Assembly: GCA_963811635.1 (NCBI GenBank) | Contig: CAWESB010000013.1 | Coordinates: forward strand, 146,556-210,555 | Length of the DNA stretch: 64,000 nt | From: JAIBJN01 sp963811635 | Lineage (GTDB): Bacteria > Actinomycetota > Thermoleophilia > Gaiellales > Gaiellaceae | Direction of reading: 5' to 3' | Part shown: in pieces, positions 44,323 through 54,605 of the stretch | How positions within the stretch are numbered: the first letter of the stretch is position 1 | Layout: each line of letters opens with the position of its first letter | The notes under the pieces: generated by a model | What the model was told of the DNA's origin: nothing | What the model saw: only the letters and a program-made list of their open reading frames with translations | Databases searched by the model: none | Translations under genes and position numbers: made by a program

Positions 44323-45447
44323 GTGGAGCGCAACTTCGGCACGAGCCGCCGCTTCAGCCTGGGCGTCGAGGAGGAGTTTCAGCTCGTCGGCAGCGAGAGC
44401 TACGAGCTCGTCTCGCGCATCGACGAGATCCTCTCGGAGGTCGAGGACGAGGAGGAGCACGAGGGCCGGGTCAAGCCGGAGCTGCTCCAGTCCGTGGTCG
44501 AGGTCGCAACCAACGTCGCCCACTCGGTCGAGGAGGCGATGGACGACCTGCGCAAGCTGCGCGCGCGCCTGCGCGATGCGGCCGCCGAGCGCGACGCCCG
44601 GATCGCCTCCGCGGGGACGCACCCGTTCTCGCGCTACGAGCACCAGGAGGTGACCGACCGGCCGCGCTACCGCGAGCTGATCGCCGACATGGGCTGGGTC
44701 GCCGAGCGCGAGCTGATCTTCGGCCTCCACGTCCACGTGGGGCTCGCCTCGCCCCAGAGTGCGATCGCGTGCATGAACGCGACCCGGACATTCCTTCCGG
44801 AGCTGCTCGCCCTCTCTGCGAACTCACCCTTCTGGCAGGCGCGCCCGACCGGTTTGGCTTCGACGCGCACGAAGGTCTTCGAGGCCTTCCCGCGCTCCGG
44901 GCTGCCGCCCGCCTTCGCATCCTGGGAGGAGTTCGAGCTGCTCGTCGAGCGCGGCATCAGGACCAACTCGTTCCCGGACTACACGTACATCTGGTGGGAC
45001 CTGCGCCCGCATCCGCGCCTCGGGACGATCGAGCTGCGCATCTGCGACAGCCAGGCCTCGATCGAGGCCGTCACCGGGATCGTCGCTCTCACCCAGAGCC
45101 TCGTCGCGACGCTCGCCGAGGACTTCGAGGCCGGGCGCCCGCTCCCGGTGCAGCCGGTGACGCTCGTCGACGAGAACAAGTGGCGGGCGACGCGGGACGG
45201 GCTCGACGCCAAGCTGATCGACCTCGAGCACGACACCGAGCGCCCGGCCCGTGAGGCCGTGCTCGCGCTCGTCGAGCGCGCCGAGGCGGCGGCGAGGACG
45301 CTCGGCTGCGAGGACGAGCTCGAGTCGATCGAGCGCCTCTTGGCCCGGGGAACCGGCGCCGACGCGCAGCTGGGCGTCTACGAGGAGACCCAGAGCCTCC
45401 TGGCCGTTGCGCAGTGGATTGCGGAGGAGACCGTGCGGGGACTGTAG
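44323..45447 (+). CDS. carboxylate-amine ligase, GCS2/YbdK family
   Basis: 374 residues of the glutamate-cysteine ligase type 2 family: FSLGVEEEFQLV at the N-terminus (metal-binding Glu cluster), AGTHPFSRYEHQEV, FGLHVHVGL, and YIWWDLRPHPRLGTIELRICDSQ. It should join a carboxylate to an amine with ATP; weak gamma-glutamyl-cysteine ligase activity is known for YbdK, but the physiological substrate is open. GTG start 19 bp after metH. A perfect 12-bp palindrome lies just behind its stop. Confidence 0.87.
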   Translation: MERNFGTSRRFSLGVEEEFQLVGSESYELVSRIDEILSEVEDEEEHEGRVKPELLQSVVEVATNVAHSVEEAMDDLRKLRARLRDAAAERDARIASAGTHPFSRYEHQEVTDRPRYRELIADMGWVAERELIFGLHVHVGLASPQSAIACMNATRTFLPELLALSANSPFWQARPTGLASTRTKVFEAFPRSGLPPAFASWEEFELLVERGIRTNSFPDYTYIWWDLRPHPRLGTIELRICDSQASIEAVTGIVALTQSLVATLAEDFEAGRPLPVQPVTLVDENKWRATRDGLDAKLIDLEHDTERPAREAVLALVERAEAAARTLGCEDELESIERLLARGTGADAQLGVYEETQSLLAVAQWIAEETVRGL

Positions 45448-45450
45448 AAC

Positions 45451-45462
45451 CGGTCTAGACCG
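45451..45462. promoter_or_regulatory. 12-bp palindrome before the LCP gene
   Basis: CGGTCTAGACCG, perfectly palindromic, 3 bp after the ligase stop codon and about 50 bp before the LCP start. A possible operator. A -10-like TATCCT lies at 45476-45481. Confidence 0.25.
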
Positions 45463-45511
45463 CCGTGAGCTTCGCTATCCTCAGCCGGTCGCCTGCGGGC
45501 GACTTTCCTCC

Positions 45512-47467
45512 ATGCGCACGACCCTGAAGAAAGGCACCAGGCAGTCGGCGAACGGGAACGGCGAGTATCCGCCGGGCCCCCCGCCGCTCGTCGAGCCTCC
45601 GCTCCGCGTCTCCCCGCCTCCGCCGCCGACGCCGCCCGTCGCCGTCGCCGCGGCCGGGGGAGACCGCGCGTTCTACCGCGTCCGGCGCAACCCGCTGAAG
45701 CTCCTCGCCAAGGGCGTCATGTGGCTGATCCTGCTCGTCCTCGTCGCGGCAGGTGCCCTCGCGGGGGGCGTGAAGATGTACTTCGACTACAGCGTCTCGG
45801 CGATCCAGGCCGACGACCCCGAGGTGATCGAGGCGGTCGAGGACCTCACGCTGCCTGAGGAGGGCAAGCCGGCCACGGCGATCGTGATCGGCTACGACAA
45901 GCGTGCCGGCGAAGTCTCGGCCGGACGGTCGGACACGGTCATGCTCCTGCGCGTCGACCCGCAGAAGGATGTCGTGACGATGCTCTCCTTCCCGCGGGAC
46001 CTGATCGTCGAGCACCCGGGGTGCGAGGGCCACCCCGGCTGGAGCGGCCGCATCAACGAGGCGTACGCCTACTGCGGCCCGCGCGGGACGCTCACGACCG
46101 TCAAGGAGCTGACCGGCATCCCGATCAACTACATGATCACGGTCAACTTCCGTGCCTTCCGCAACATCGTCGACAAGCTCGGCGGCGTCTACATGGACGT
46201 CGACCGGCGCTACTTCAACGACAACTCGGGCGCCACGGTCGGGACGTACGCGACCATCAACCTCAAGCCCGGCTACCAGAAGCTGGACGGGCGCGAGGCG
46301 CTCGACTTCGTTCGCTTCCGCCACACGGACTCCGACCTCTACCGCGTCGTGCGCCAGCAGGAGTTCGTGAAGGCGGTGAAGCAGCGTGTCTCGAGCGCCT
46401 GGGACGTCTTCCAGCTGCCGGGGATCGTGAAGGCGATCACCGAGAACATCGAGGTGGCCAAGGGCGGCGGGAAGTCGATCAGCTCGGGCGAAGTGCTGGG
46501 CTACGCCAACGCGCTCTACGGCCTCCCCGCCGGCAACTTCCAGCAGGTGCCGCTCGACGGCATCACCGGCTACAACGAGCTCTCACTCGACCCGACCTCG
46601 CTCGGCAACGCCGTCCGCCACTTCCTGAACCCCGATGTGAAAGCAGGGGACAAGGCGGTCGCGGTGGCGACCGGCACGAAGCCCAAGGGCGAGAACGCGC
46701 CACCGCCGTCGCAGGTCAGCGTCGAGGTCATGAACGGGAGCGGCGTCGCCGGAGCCGCCGACGAGGCCGCAGTCCTTCTCGGCCAGGTGGGCTACAACAC
46801 CGAGAACGGCGGCAACGCCGAGAACTTCAACTACTTCCGCACGACCGTCCTCTACGAGCCCGAGATCGGCAAGGCGGAGGCGGCCGCGCAGGCGGTGGCC
46901 GACCTCTTCGGCGAGGCCCAGGTGAAGGAGGCCCCGGCGGCGAGCCCCCTGACGACCATGGTCCGGGTCGTCGTCGGCAAGACGTTCCAGGGCACGCTCG
47001 GCCCGGCCCCGGCCGACGACACACCCGAGCGCCAGAAGCCCGAGGTCGTCGTGGACCCGTCGTCGATCCGGCCGGCGCTGCGCTCGCTCCGCAAGCAGGT
47101 CGACTTCCGGATCATGGTGCCGACGGTGCGGGAGGACGGCTCGTCGATCGACGACGACCAGGGGATCCGGGTCTACAGGATCGACGACCACAAGGCCCTT
47201 CGGCTGACGTACCACACCGGCTCGAACGAGTACTGGGGCATCCAGCAGACGAGCTGGGAGGATCCGCCGATCCTCGAGGAGCCGACGCTCGAGCGGACGA
47301 TCCGCGGGCGGAACTACAAGTTCTTCTTCAGCGGCGCGCGGCTCCACATCATCGCGTTCGAGGAGAACGGCGGCACGTACTGGGTCGTGAACACGCTCCG
47401 GAACAAGCTCTCGAACGAGACGATGCTCGCCATCGCCAAGGGCATGAAGCCTCAGGCGTCCAAGTAG
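45512..47467 (+). CDS. LytR-CpsA-Psr family protein with LytR_C domain and extra C-terminal domain
   Basis: 651 residues. Pro-rich cytoplasmic N-terminus (about 1-65), one membrane helix (LILLVLVAAGALAGGV), LCP domain with SAGRSDTVMLLRVDP, TMLSFPRDLIV and LDFVRFRHTDSDLYRVVRQQ (parts; Asp/Arg sites for lipid-linked glycopolymer transfer), then a LytR_C domain around VSVEVMNGSGVAGAADEAA. The last about 150 residues, from about 500, form a further domain (VREDGSSIDDDQGIRVYRI onward) not typical for LCP proteins. Probable role: attaching wall polymers to peptidoglycan, in keeping with the wecA-like gene. Confidence 0.88.
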   Translation: MRTTLKKGTRQSANGNGEYPPGPPPLVEPPLRVSPPPPPTPPVAVAAAGGDRAFYRVRRNPLKLLAKGVMWLILLVLVAAGALAGGVKMYFDYSVSAIQADDPEVIEAVEDLTLPEEGKPATAIVIGYDKRAGEVSAGRSDTVMLLRVDPQKDVVTMLSFPRDLIVEHPGCEGHPGWSGRINEAYAYCGPRGTLTTVKELTGIPINYMITVNFRAFRNIVDKLGGVYMDVDRRYFNDNSGATVGTYATINLKPGYQKLDGREALDFVRFRHTDSDLYRVVRQQEFVKAVKQRVSSAWDVFQLPGIVKAITENIEVAKGGGKSISSGEVLGYANALYGLPAGNFQQVPLDGITGYNELSLDPTSLGNAVRHFLNPDVKAGDKAVAVATGTKPKGENAPPPSQVSVEVMNGSGVAGAADEAAVLLGQVGYNTENGGNAENFNYFRTTVLYEPEIGKAEAAAQAVADLFGEAQVKEAPAASPLTTMVRVVVGKTFQGTLGPAPADDTPERQKPEVVVDPSSIRPALRSLRKQVDFRIMVPTVREDGSSIDDDQGIRVYRIDDHKALRLTYHTGSNEYWGIQQTSWEDPPILEEPTLERTIRGRNYKFFFSGARLHIIAFEENGGTYWVVNTLRNKLSNETMLAIAKGMKPQASK

Positions 47468-47475
47468 GGGATCTC

Positions 47476-48186
47476 GTGGAGGCGATCATCCTGGCCGGCG
47501 GCAAGGCCGAGCGCCTCGGCGCGGCCGCGGAGGGCCGGCCCAAGGCGCTCGTCCCGATCGCCGAGCGCCCCCTGGCCGCGTACCAGGTGGCCCAGCTCGC
47601 GCGGGCCGGCGTCTCGCGGGTGCTGGTCAGCTGCGCGGCCGGGCAGGAGGACGCCTTCCAGGAGGAGCTGTCCGGGCTCGGCCCGGAGATCGTGACGGTG
47701 CCGGAGCCGGAGCCGCTCGGGCGCGGCGGCGGCCTGCGTCTCGCCGCCGGCGCCCGGCGGGAGGAGGGTGACGTCTACGCGCTGAACGGGGACGAGCTCC
47801 TGGACGTCGACCTCGGGGCGCTGCTTGCGCGGCACCGCGAGTCGGAGAGCGCGGCGACGATCGTCGTCACGCACCCGCGCTCCCCTTCGGCGTCGTCGAG
47901 CTGGACGGCGACCTGGTCACGGGCTTCGTGGAAGCGGGCGTGCTGCGGCACTGGGTCAGCTGCGGCGTCTACGTCCTGGGCGACGAGGCGATCGCGGAGC
48001 TCCCGGAGCGGGGCGACCACGAGACCACGACCTTCCCGGCGCTCGCAGGGCGGCGGCGGCTCGCCGCGTTTCCCCACGAAGGGACTCTGGCTGACCGTGA
48101 ACACGCCGAAGGACCTCCGCGTGGCGGACGAGCACGTCCGCAGCCACCCGGAATGGCTTGACTCCCCGGGCGGCGCTGGGGTATGA
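47476..48186 (+). pseudogene. sugar nucleotidyltransferase gene with two compensating frameshifts
   Basis: N-terminal half is a clear NTP_transferase: VEAIILAGGKAERLG, GRPKALVPIAERPL and NGDELLDVD. At about 47883, in a run of C, the frame changes: the other frame gives VVELDGDLVTGFVEAGVLRHW, quoted in pieces, and CGVYVLGDEAIAELPERG. At about 48085 it returns to the first frame (LWLTVNTPKDLRVADEH). The two single-base indels cancel, and the pieces together make a normal protein of about 236 residues. This suggests a sequencing/assembly error or a very recent lesion. GTG start with AGGGG ahead. Confidence 0.7.
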
Positions 48187-48196
48187 CCGCTCGGCG

Positions 48197-48595
48197 GTGG
48201 GCGACTTGACCCCGAACCTGCTGGATCTGGACCGCTTCGCGGTGCCCGTGGAGCGGGTCGAGAAGCCCTGGGGCTACGAGATCGTCTACGCGGCGACGGA
48301 GCGCTACGTCGGCAAGGTGCTGTTCATCCGCGCCGGCGAGCAGCTCAGCCTCCAGTTCCACCGCAGGAAGGACGAGGTCATCTACGTCCACTCGGGCCGC
48401 ATCGAGCTGGAGGTGGGGGAGCCGGGCCGGACGCCCGACGTCGAGGTGGTCGGCCCCGGCCGGGCGTTCCGCTTCGCCCCCGGCGTCGTCCATCGCTGGC
48501 GCGCCCTCGAGGACTCCTTCGTGCTCGAGGCCTCGACGCCGGACCTCGACGACGTCGTGCGCCTCGAGGACCGCTACGGGCGGGTAGACACGTAG
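48197..48595 (+). CDS. cupin domain protein, mannose-6-phosphate isomerase-like
   Basis: 132 residues, single cupin. Motif 1 region LSLQFHRRKDEVIYVHSGRIELE (in part, with His and Glu metal ligands) and motif 2 around FAPGVVHRWRAL. It resembles type II mannose-6-phosphate isomerase/sugar-binding cupins, which fits its place after a sugar nucleotidyltransferase. Start taken as the GTG at 48197; a TTG at 48158 would overlap the upstream gene. Confidence 0.8.
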   Translation: MGDLTPNLLDLDRFAVPVERVEKPWGYEIVYAATERYVGKVLFIRAGEQLSLQFHRRKDEVIYVHSGRIELEVGEPGRTPDVEVVGPGRAFRFAPGVVHRWRALEDSFVLEASTPDLDDVVRLEDRYGRVDT

Positions 48596-48598
48596 ACT
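48593..48598 (+). promoter_or_regulatory. -10-like box of ahcY
   Basis: TAGACT overlapping the cupin stop codon and 11 nt before the ATG at 48610; no ribosome site is apparent. Confidence 0.3.
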
Positions 48599-48609
48599 GA
48601 CCGGCGGCC

Positions 48610-49881
48610 ATGGCGACGACCGCTCCACGTCACGACGTCAAGGATCTCGAGCTCGCCCGCGCCGGCGTGATCCGGATCGAGTGGGCCGACCGGCAGATGC
48701 CGGTGCTGGCGGCGATCCGCGAGCGCTTCGAGCGCGAGCGGCCTCTGGACGGCATCCGCATCTCCGCCTGTCTGCACGTGACGACGGAGACGGCGAACCT
48801 CGCGCGGACCCTCAAGGCGGGCGGCGCAGACGTCGTGCTCTGCGCCTCGAACCCGCTCTCCACGCAGGACGACGTGGCCGCTGCCCTCGTCGAGAAGTAC
48901 GGGATCTCGGTCTTCGCCATCCGCGGCGAGGACAACGACACGTACTACTCGCACATCGAGGCGGCGGTCGACCACCATCCGCAGCTGACGATGGACGACG
49001 GCGCCGACGTGATCGGCGTGCTCCACAAGGACCGCCGTGACCAGCTCTCCGAGATCATCGGCGGCACCGAGGAGACGACGACCGGCGTCATCCGCCTGCG
49101 CGCCCTCGAGGCCCAGGGCGACCTCGCCTTCCCAATCATCGCCGTGAACGAGGCGGACACCAAGCACCTCTTCGACAACCGCTACGGGACCGGCCAGTCG
49201 ACGATCGACGGGATCATCCGCGCCACCAACGTCCTCCTCGCCGGTCGCCGCTTCGTCGTCGCCGGGTACGGCTGGACCGGGCGCGGCGTCGCCATGCGCG
49301 CCCGCGGAATGGGCGCGAACGTGATCGTCACCGAGGTCGACCCCGTGCGGGCGCTCGAGGCGCTCATGGACGGCTACGAGGTGATGCCGATGGAGCGCGC
49401 CGCCGAGGTCGGAGACCTCTTCTGCACCGCGACCGGCGACAAGAACGTGATCGGCCGCGACGCCCTCGAGCGCTTGAAGGACGGGGCGATCCTCTCGAAC
49501 ACGGGCCATTTCAACGTCGAGATCGACATCCCGGCCCTGCGCGAGCTCGCCGTCGCCGAGCGCGAGTCGCGCCCGAACGTCGAGGAGTTCGAGCTGGCGG
49601 ACGGCCGCCGCGTCTACCTGATCGGCGAGGGCCGCCTCGTCAACCTCGCAGCAGCCGAGGGGCACCCCGCGTCCGTCATGGACATGAGCTTTGCGAACCA
49701 GGCTCTCTCGGCCGAGTACGTGGTCGCCCATGCGGAGGAGCTGGAGCCGCGCGTCTACGGCGTCCCGGAGGAGATCGATCGCGAGATCGCCCGGCTGAAG
49801 CTGGAGAGCATGGGCGCCGAGATCGACAGCCTCACCGAGGAGCAGGCGAGGTACCTGGCGTCCTGGGACGAAGGGACCTAG
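48610..49881 (+). CDS. ahcY: S-adenosylhomocysteine hydrolase
   Basis: 423 residues. Splits S-adenosylhomocysteine to adenosine and homocysteine, the MetH substrate. Motifs: HVTTETANLARTLKAGGADV (substrate end), NEADTKHLFDNRYGTGQS, the NAD-binding FVVAGYGWTGRGVAMRARG, and GHFNVEIDI. Length is that of the shorter bacterial/archaeal form without the 40-residue insert. Probable leaderless start. mtnA follows by 14 bp. Confidence 0.96.
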   Translation: MATTAPRHDVKDLELARAGVIRIEWADRQMPVLAAIRERFERERPLDGIRISACLHVTTETANLARTLKAGGADVVLCASNPLSTQDDVAAALVEKYGISVFAIRGEDNDTYYSHIEAAVDHHPQLTMDDGADVIGVLHKDRRDQLSEIIGGTEETTTGVIRLRALEAQGDLAFPIIAVNEADTKHLFDNRYGTGQSTIDGIIRATNVLLAGRRFVVAGYGWTGRGVAMRARGMGANVIVTEVDPVRALEALMDGYEVMPMERAAEVGDLFCTATGDKNVIGRDALERLKDGAILSNTGHFNVEIDIPALRELAVAERESRPNVEEFELADGRRVYLIGEGRLVNLAAAEGHPASVMDMSFANQALSAEYVVAHAEELEPRVYGVPEEIDREIARLKLESMGAEIDSLTEEQARYLASWDEGT

Positions 49882-49895
49882 AGCCTCACGCGATC

Positions 49896-50854
<959 letters not shown>

Positions 50855-50858
<4 letters not shown>

Positions 50859-51877
50859 AGGCGATGGTGATGGCCGCCGGGCTGGGCACGCGCCTCAGGC
50901 CGCTGACCGACGTCCTGCCGAAGCCGATGATGCCCGTCGCGAACCGGCCGGTCCTGCACCACCTCCTGAACCTGCTCCGTCGCCACGACGTGACCGAGGT
51001 CGGCATCAACCTGCACGCCTTCCCGGAGATGATCCAGCGCTACTTCGGCGACGGCGCCGCGCTCGACATGTCGATCCTGTGGTCGGAGGAGCGCGAGCTG
51101 CTCGGGACGGCCGGGGGCACGAAGAAGCTGCAGGACTACTGGGGCGACGAGACGATCCTCGTCACCTCGGGCGACGGGCTCCACGACGTCGACCTGACCG
51201 CGCTCCTGGGCCACCACCAGCGCACCGGCGCACTCGCGACGCTGACCGTCAAGCCCGTGCCGGACCCCTCTTCGTACGGCGTCGTCATCCTCGACCGCGA
51301 CACGCGCGTCCGCGGATTCCAGGAGAAGCCGCGGCGCGACGAGGCCCGAAGCGATCTCGCCAACTGCGGCATCTACGTGATCGAGCCCGAGCTCCTCGAG
51401 CGCATTCCCGCAGGCACCTTCTACGACTTCGGCGAGGACGTCTGGCCCAACCTCGTCGCGGCCGGGGAGGAGGTCTACGCCTACACGACGATGGCGTACT
51501 GGAACGACGTCGGCGACCTCGACGAGCTGCGCAACACGATCCTCGACGCTGTCCTCGGCCACGTCCGCGTCGACATCCCCGGCGAGGAGATCGCGCCGGG
51601 CGTCTGGGCGGAGCAGGGCTGCAAGATCCACTCGAGCGCGATGATCGACGGCCCGGTCGTCCTCGGGCCCAACGTCACCGTCGAGGCCGACGCGCAGATC
51701 CGCGGCCCGGCCGCGATCGGTGCCGACTGTCACGTGGGCAAGGCCGCGGCCATCCGCCGCGCGGCACTCCTTCCGGGCAGCGTTGTCCCCGACGAGGGTC
51801 TCGCGATCGCGGGGATCTTCGGCGACGCCTCCAAGCTCGCCGACAGCATCCTCCGCTACCCGTCCGCGCGGGAGTAA
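50855..51877 (+). CDS. NDP-sugar pyrophosphorylase (mannose-1-phosphate guanylyltransferase-like)
   Basis: 340 residues. NTP_transferase domain with AMVMAAGLGTRLRPLTDVLPKPMMPVANRP (signature, read in parts), LVTSGDGLHDVDL and YWNDVGDLDEL, followed by a left-handed beta-helix-like C-terminus (SSAMIDGPVVLGPNVTVEAD). Likely activates a sugar-1-phosphate for wall polymers; the nucleotide and sugar are not certain. ATG overlaps mtnA by 4 bp. It ends 7 bp from the convergent ROK gene, around the palindrome AACCGGTT. Confidence 0.88.
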
Positions 51878-51884
51878 ACCGGTT

Positions 51885-53099
51885 CTAGCGGCGCGAGCCG
51901 CCGGCGCCGATCGGCGCCAGGCCGGCGGAGCGAAGGCGGTCCGTGTCCGCGATGACGACGGCGAGTGCGCCCAGGACCTCGGCGCGCTCGCCGAGCACGC
52001 CTGCCCGGACCTCGACGGCCTCGGCCACGCCCGGCAGGGAGTAGCGGTCGATCTCCTCGCGGACGCCGTCGAGAAGCGCGTCGCCGGCGAGGCTGAGGTC
52101 GCCGCCGACGACGACCGCGGCCGGGTTGAGGAAGTTGCAGAGGTCGGCGACGGCCCGGCCCACCGCCCGGCCGGCGTCGTTGACGACGCGCCGCGCGGGC
52201 AGGTCGCCGCTGGCGACGAGGTCGAGCAGGTCGCGGAGCGTCAGGTCGGGGCCGTGGGTCGGGCGGAGAAGCATCAGGAGCGCCCCGGTCGAGGCCACCG
52301 TCTCCAGGCAACCGCGGTTGCCGCAGCGGCAGACGGCGCCCTCCGGGCGAACCTGGATGTGGCCCAGCTCGCCCGCGATCCCGGTGGCTCCGTGGTAGAG
52401 GCGGCCGCCGAGCACGAGCCCGGCGCCGATCCCCGCGGACATCATCACGTAGACGACGTCGGAGAACCCGCGGCCCGCGCCGAACGAGACCTCTGCGAGG
52501 GCGCCGAGGTTGGCATCGTTGTCCAGCTCGACCGGGATCTCGAGCCTGCGGGAGAGCTCCTCGCCCGCCTGGATGCCGGCCCAGCCGGGGAGGACGGTCG
52601 AGCCGACGACGCCCTTGTGCCGGTCGATCGGGCCCGAGAGCGCCATGCCGGCGCCGATGACGCGGTCGCGGTCGACGCCGGCCTCGGCCAGCACGGCCGT
52701 TGCGAGCTCGGCGGCGGCGTCGAGGGCCTCGTCCGGGACGCCGTCGACGTCGAGCTCGACGTACTGCTCCGCGAGGACGGCGGAGGAGAGGTCGGCGACG
52801 GCCACCCGCACGTGCCGGTGGCCGAAGTCGATGCCGATTGCGGAGCCGGCCGCGGCGTCGAGCCGTAGGAGCACCGGCGGTCGCCCGCGTCCCGTCGGTT
52901 CTACGCGCCCGTCGGACTGCTCGACGATCAGCCCACGACCCTGGAGGTCGGAGACGAGCGTCGCGACGGTCGTGCGCGAGATGCCCGTCACCCGCGCGAG
53001 GTCGCTCCGGCTCGCGGTTCCGGCGCGCCGGAGAGCGTCGACGACGCGGAGCCTGTTCAGCTCTCGCGACGTCCCGAACGTTCCAGGCTCCACCGTCAA
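51885..53099 (-). CDS. ROK-family transcriptional regulator (XylR/NagC-like)
   Basis: 404 residues. N-terminal MarR-type helix-turn-helix (about 12-60: VVDALRRAGTASRSDLARVT then GISRTTVATLVSDLQGRG) and a ROK sugar-binding domain with IGIDFGHRHVRVAVAD, ELDNDANLGALAE, and the zinc site VCRCGNRGCLETV (CxCGxxGCxE). It most likely represses the divergent sugar transporter/catabolism operon and is released by the sugar. Start is taken as a TTG at 53099, 7 nt after GAGGT; the GTG at 53093 is the next choice. Confidence 0.87.
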   Translation of the reverse strand: MTVEPGTFGTSRELNRLRVVDALRRAGTASRSDLARVTGISRTTVATLVSDLQGRGLIVEQSDGRVEPTGRGRPPVLLRLDAAAGSAIGIDFGHRHVRVAVADLSSAVLAEQYVELDVDGVPDEALDAAAELATAVLAEAGVDRDRVIGAGMALSGPIDRHKGVVGSTVLPGWAGIQAGEELSRRLEIPVELDNDANLGALAEVSFGAGRGFSDVVYVMMSAGIGAGLVLGGRLYHGATGIAGELGHIQVRPEGAVCRCGNRGCLETVASTGALLMLLRPTHGPDLTLRDLLDLVASGDLPARRVVNDAGRAVGRAVADLCNFLNPAAVVVGGDLSLAGDALLDGVREEIDRYSLPGVAEAVEVRAGVLGERAEVLGALAVVIADTDRLRSAGLAPIGAGGSRR

Positions 53100-53330
53100 A
53101 ATCGCACCTCGCAGGTCCGCGGTCGTGAACACTTTCGCACGCTGGTGGAGGAATTTCACCTGCTCATTCGGGAAATACGACTGGACCGGGCAGAAAGGAA
53201 ACGGCGTTGTCCGCATGGCTTCCGGCGTGCCGCGGGGACAAAGCGGGCGCGTTTCGGCTTGAATCCGTCTTCCGATGGCCCTAAGCTCCCCCGGCAAGGG
53301 CGGCCGGGGTCATCGACGAGGAGGCAACTC
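53100..53330. promoter_or_regulatory. divergent regulatory region between the ROK regulator and the sugar operon
   Basis: 231 bp without a gene. Contains the operon promoter (next entry) and an inverted repeat of ATTTC and GAAAT with 14 nt between (within about 53153-53176) that could be part of the ROK operator. Base composition is lower in GC than the flanking genes. Confidence 0.5.
53259..53287 (+). promoter_or_regulatory. promoter of the sugar ABC transporter operon
   Basis: -35-like TTGAAT (53259-53264), 17-nt spacer, -10-like TAAGCT (53282-53287), about 44 bp before the GTG of the binding-protein gene. It is the best housekeeping-type promoter match in the window. Confidence 0.6.
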
Positions 53331-54551
53331 GTGAGTAGATTTTCGTACAAAGCCAGCGAATCCCAAAGGGGACGCTGGCTGCTGGGCCTCGTGCTGACCC
53401 TTGTGGCAGCACTGGCGCTCGTCGCGTCGGGCTGCGGCGGCGACGACGACGATGAAACAAGCGCAGACACGACGGCCACAGGCGCGGCGTCGGACGGCGG
53501 AGGTGGATGCGACAAGAGCATCTGGGTCCTCCTGCCCGACAGCGCGACGTCGCCACGCTGGGAGAGTGATGACCGCCCCTACCTCGACCAGGCGTTCACC
53601 GAGGCCGGCGTCGAGCATACGATCGTCAACGCCGAGGGCGACGCCGCTACGCAGCAGTCGCAGGCGGAGCAGGCCATCAACGACGGTGCCGGCGTGATCA
53701 TCCTGGCCAGCATCGACACGGGCTCGGGCGGCACGATCATCGACATTGCGAAGGAGGCCGGCGTCCAGGTCATCGAGTACGACCGGTTCAACACGGGTAG
53801 CTCGGGTGGAGCGGCCTACGTGAGCTTCGACAACGTGAAGGTTGGAGCGACGATGGCCGAGGTCCTCGAGCCGATCATCGACGAGCTCCCCGGCACGCCG
53901 CAGGTCGTGATGCTGAACGGCGGCGAGGAGGACAACAACGCGTTCCTGTTCCGCGACGGCTACGCGGCCACGGTCGAGGCCAAGGTCGATGCCGGCGACT
54001 GGGCCCTGGTCGCCGACCAGTTCGTGCCCGGTTGGGGCGCAAACGGCGAGGGTCAACAGATCATGGAGCAGGTCCTCACGGACGCGAACAACAAGGTCGA
54101 CGCGGTCTTCGCCGCGAACGACAACCTCGCGACGCAAGCGATCAACGCCCTCGACGCGGCCGGCGTCGGACCCGTGCCGCTCAGCGGCCAGGACGCGACC
54201 GCCGCAGGCCTCCAGCAAATCATCCTGGGCCAGCAGACGATGACCGTCTACAAGCCGATTCAGGCGGAAGCCGACGTGGCCGCGAAGGCCGCGCTCGCGC
54301 TGTGCGCAGGCGAAGATCCCACGACAATCGACTCCGAGTTCGAGTTCACGTCGATTGGGATTCAGGCGGAGGACGGCAAGCCGACGGACACGCCGACGGG
54401 CGAGGGCATCGTGCCTTACCTCGCTGAAACGCCGATCGGAGTGACCGTGGACAACATCATGGACACCGTGGTCGCGGACGATTTCGTGACGATCGAGGAG
54501 ATCTGCACCGGAGACACCGCGGACACCGACTTCTGTAAGGAAAACGGCTGA
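53331..54551 (+). CDS. sugar ABC transporter substrate-binding lipoprotein (xylose-type)
   Basis: 406 residues. Lipoprotein signal with lipobox LVASGC near residue 34, an acidic/Thr linker, then a periplasmic-binding type 1 sugar domain: SIWVLLPDSATSPRWESDDR resembles the N-terminus of XylF, followed by AINDGAGVIILASIDTGSG, EYDRFNTGSSGGAAYVSFDN and VFAANDNLATQAI. It captures a pentose-like sugar for import. GTG start with GAGGAGG 8 nt upstream. A hairpin follows the gene. Confidence 0.9.
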   Translation: MSRFSYKASESQRGRWLLGLVLTLVAALALVASGCGGDDDDETSADTTATGAASDGGGGCDKSIWVLLPDSATSPRWESDDRPYLDQAFTEAGVEHTIVNAEGDAATQQSQAEQAINDGAGVIILASIDTGSGGTIIDIAKEAGVQVIEYDRFNTGSSGGAAYVSFDNVKVGATMAEVLEPIIDELPGTPQVVMLNGGEEDNNAFLFRDGYAATVEAKVDAGDWALVADQFVPGWGANGEGQQIMEQVLTDANNKVDAVFAANDNLATQAINALDAAGVGPVPLSGQDATAAGLQQIILGQQTMTVYKPIQAEADVAAKAALALCAGEDPTTIDSEFEFTSIGIQAEDGKPTDTPTGEGIVPYLAETPIGVTVDNIMDTVVADDFVTIEEICTGDTADTDFCKENG

Positions 54552-54564
54552 TCGAAGAACGGAA

Positions 54565-54592
54565 GGAGAGGGCGTCCGCGGGCGCCCTCTCC
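54565..54592 (+). terminator. intercistronic stem-loop after the sugar-binding protein gene
   Basis: Arms GGAGAGGGCG and CGCCCTCTCC (10 bp) with an 8-nt loop, no T run. Same placement as the hairpin after the peptide-binding protein at 34161-34185. Confidence 0.6.
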
Positions 54593-54605
54593 TCACCCGC
54601 CCGCC

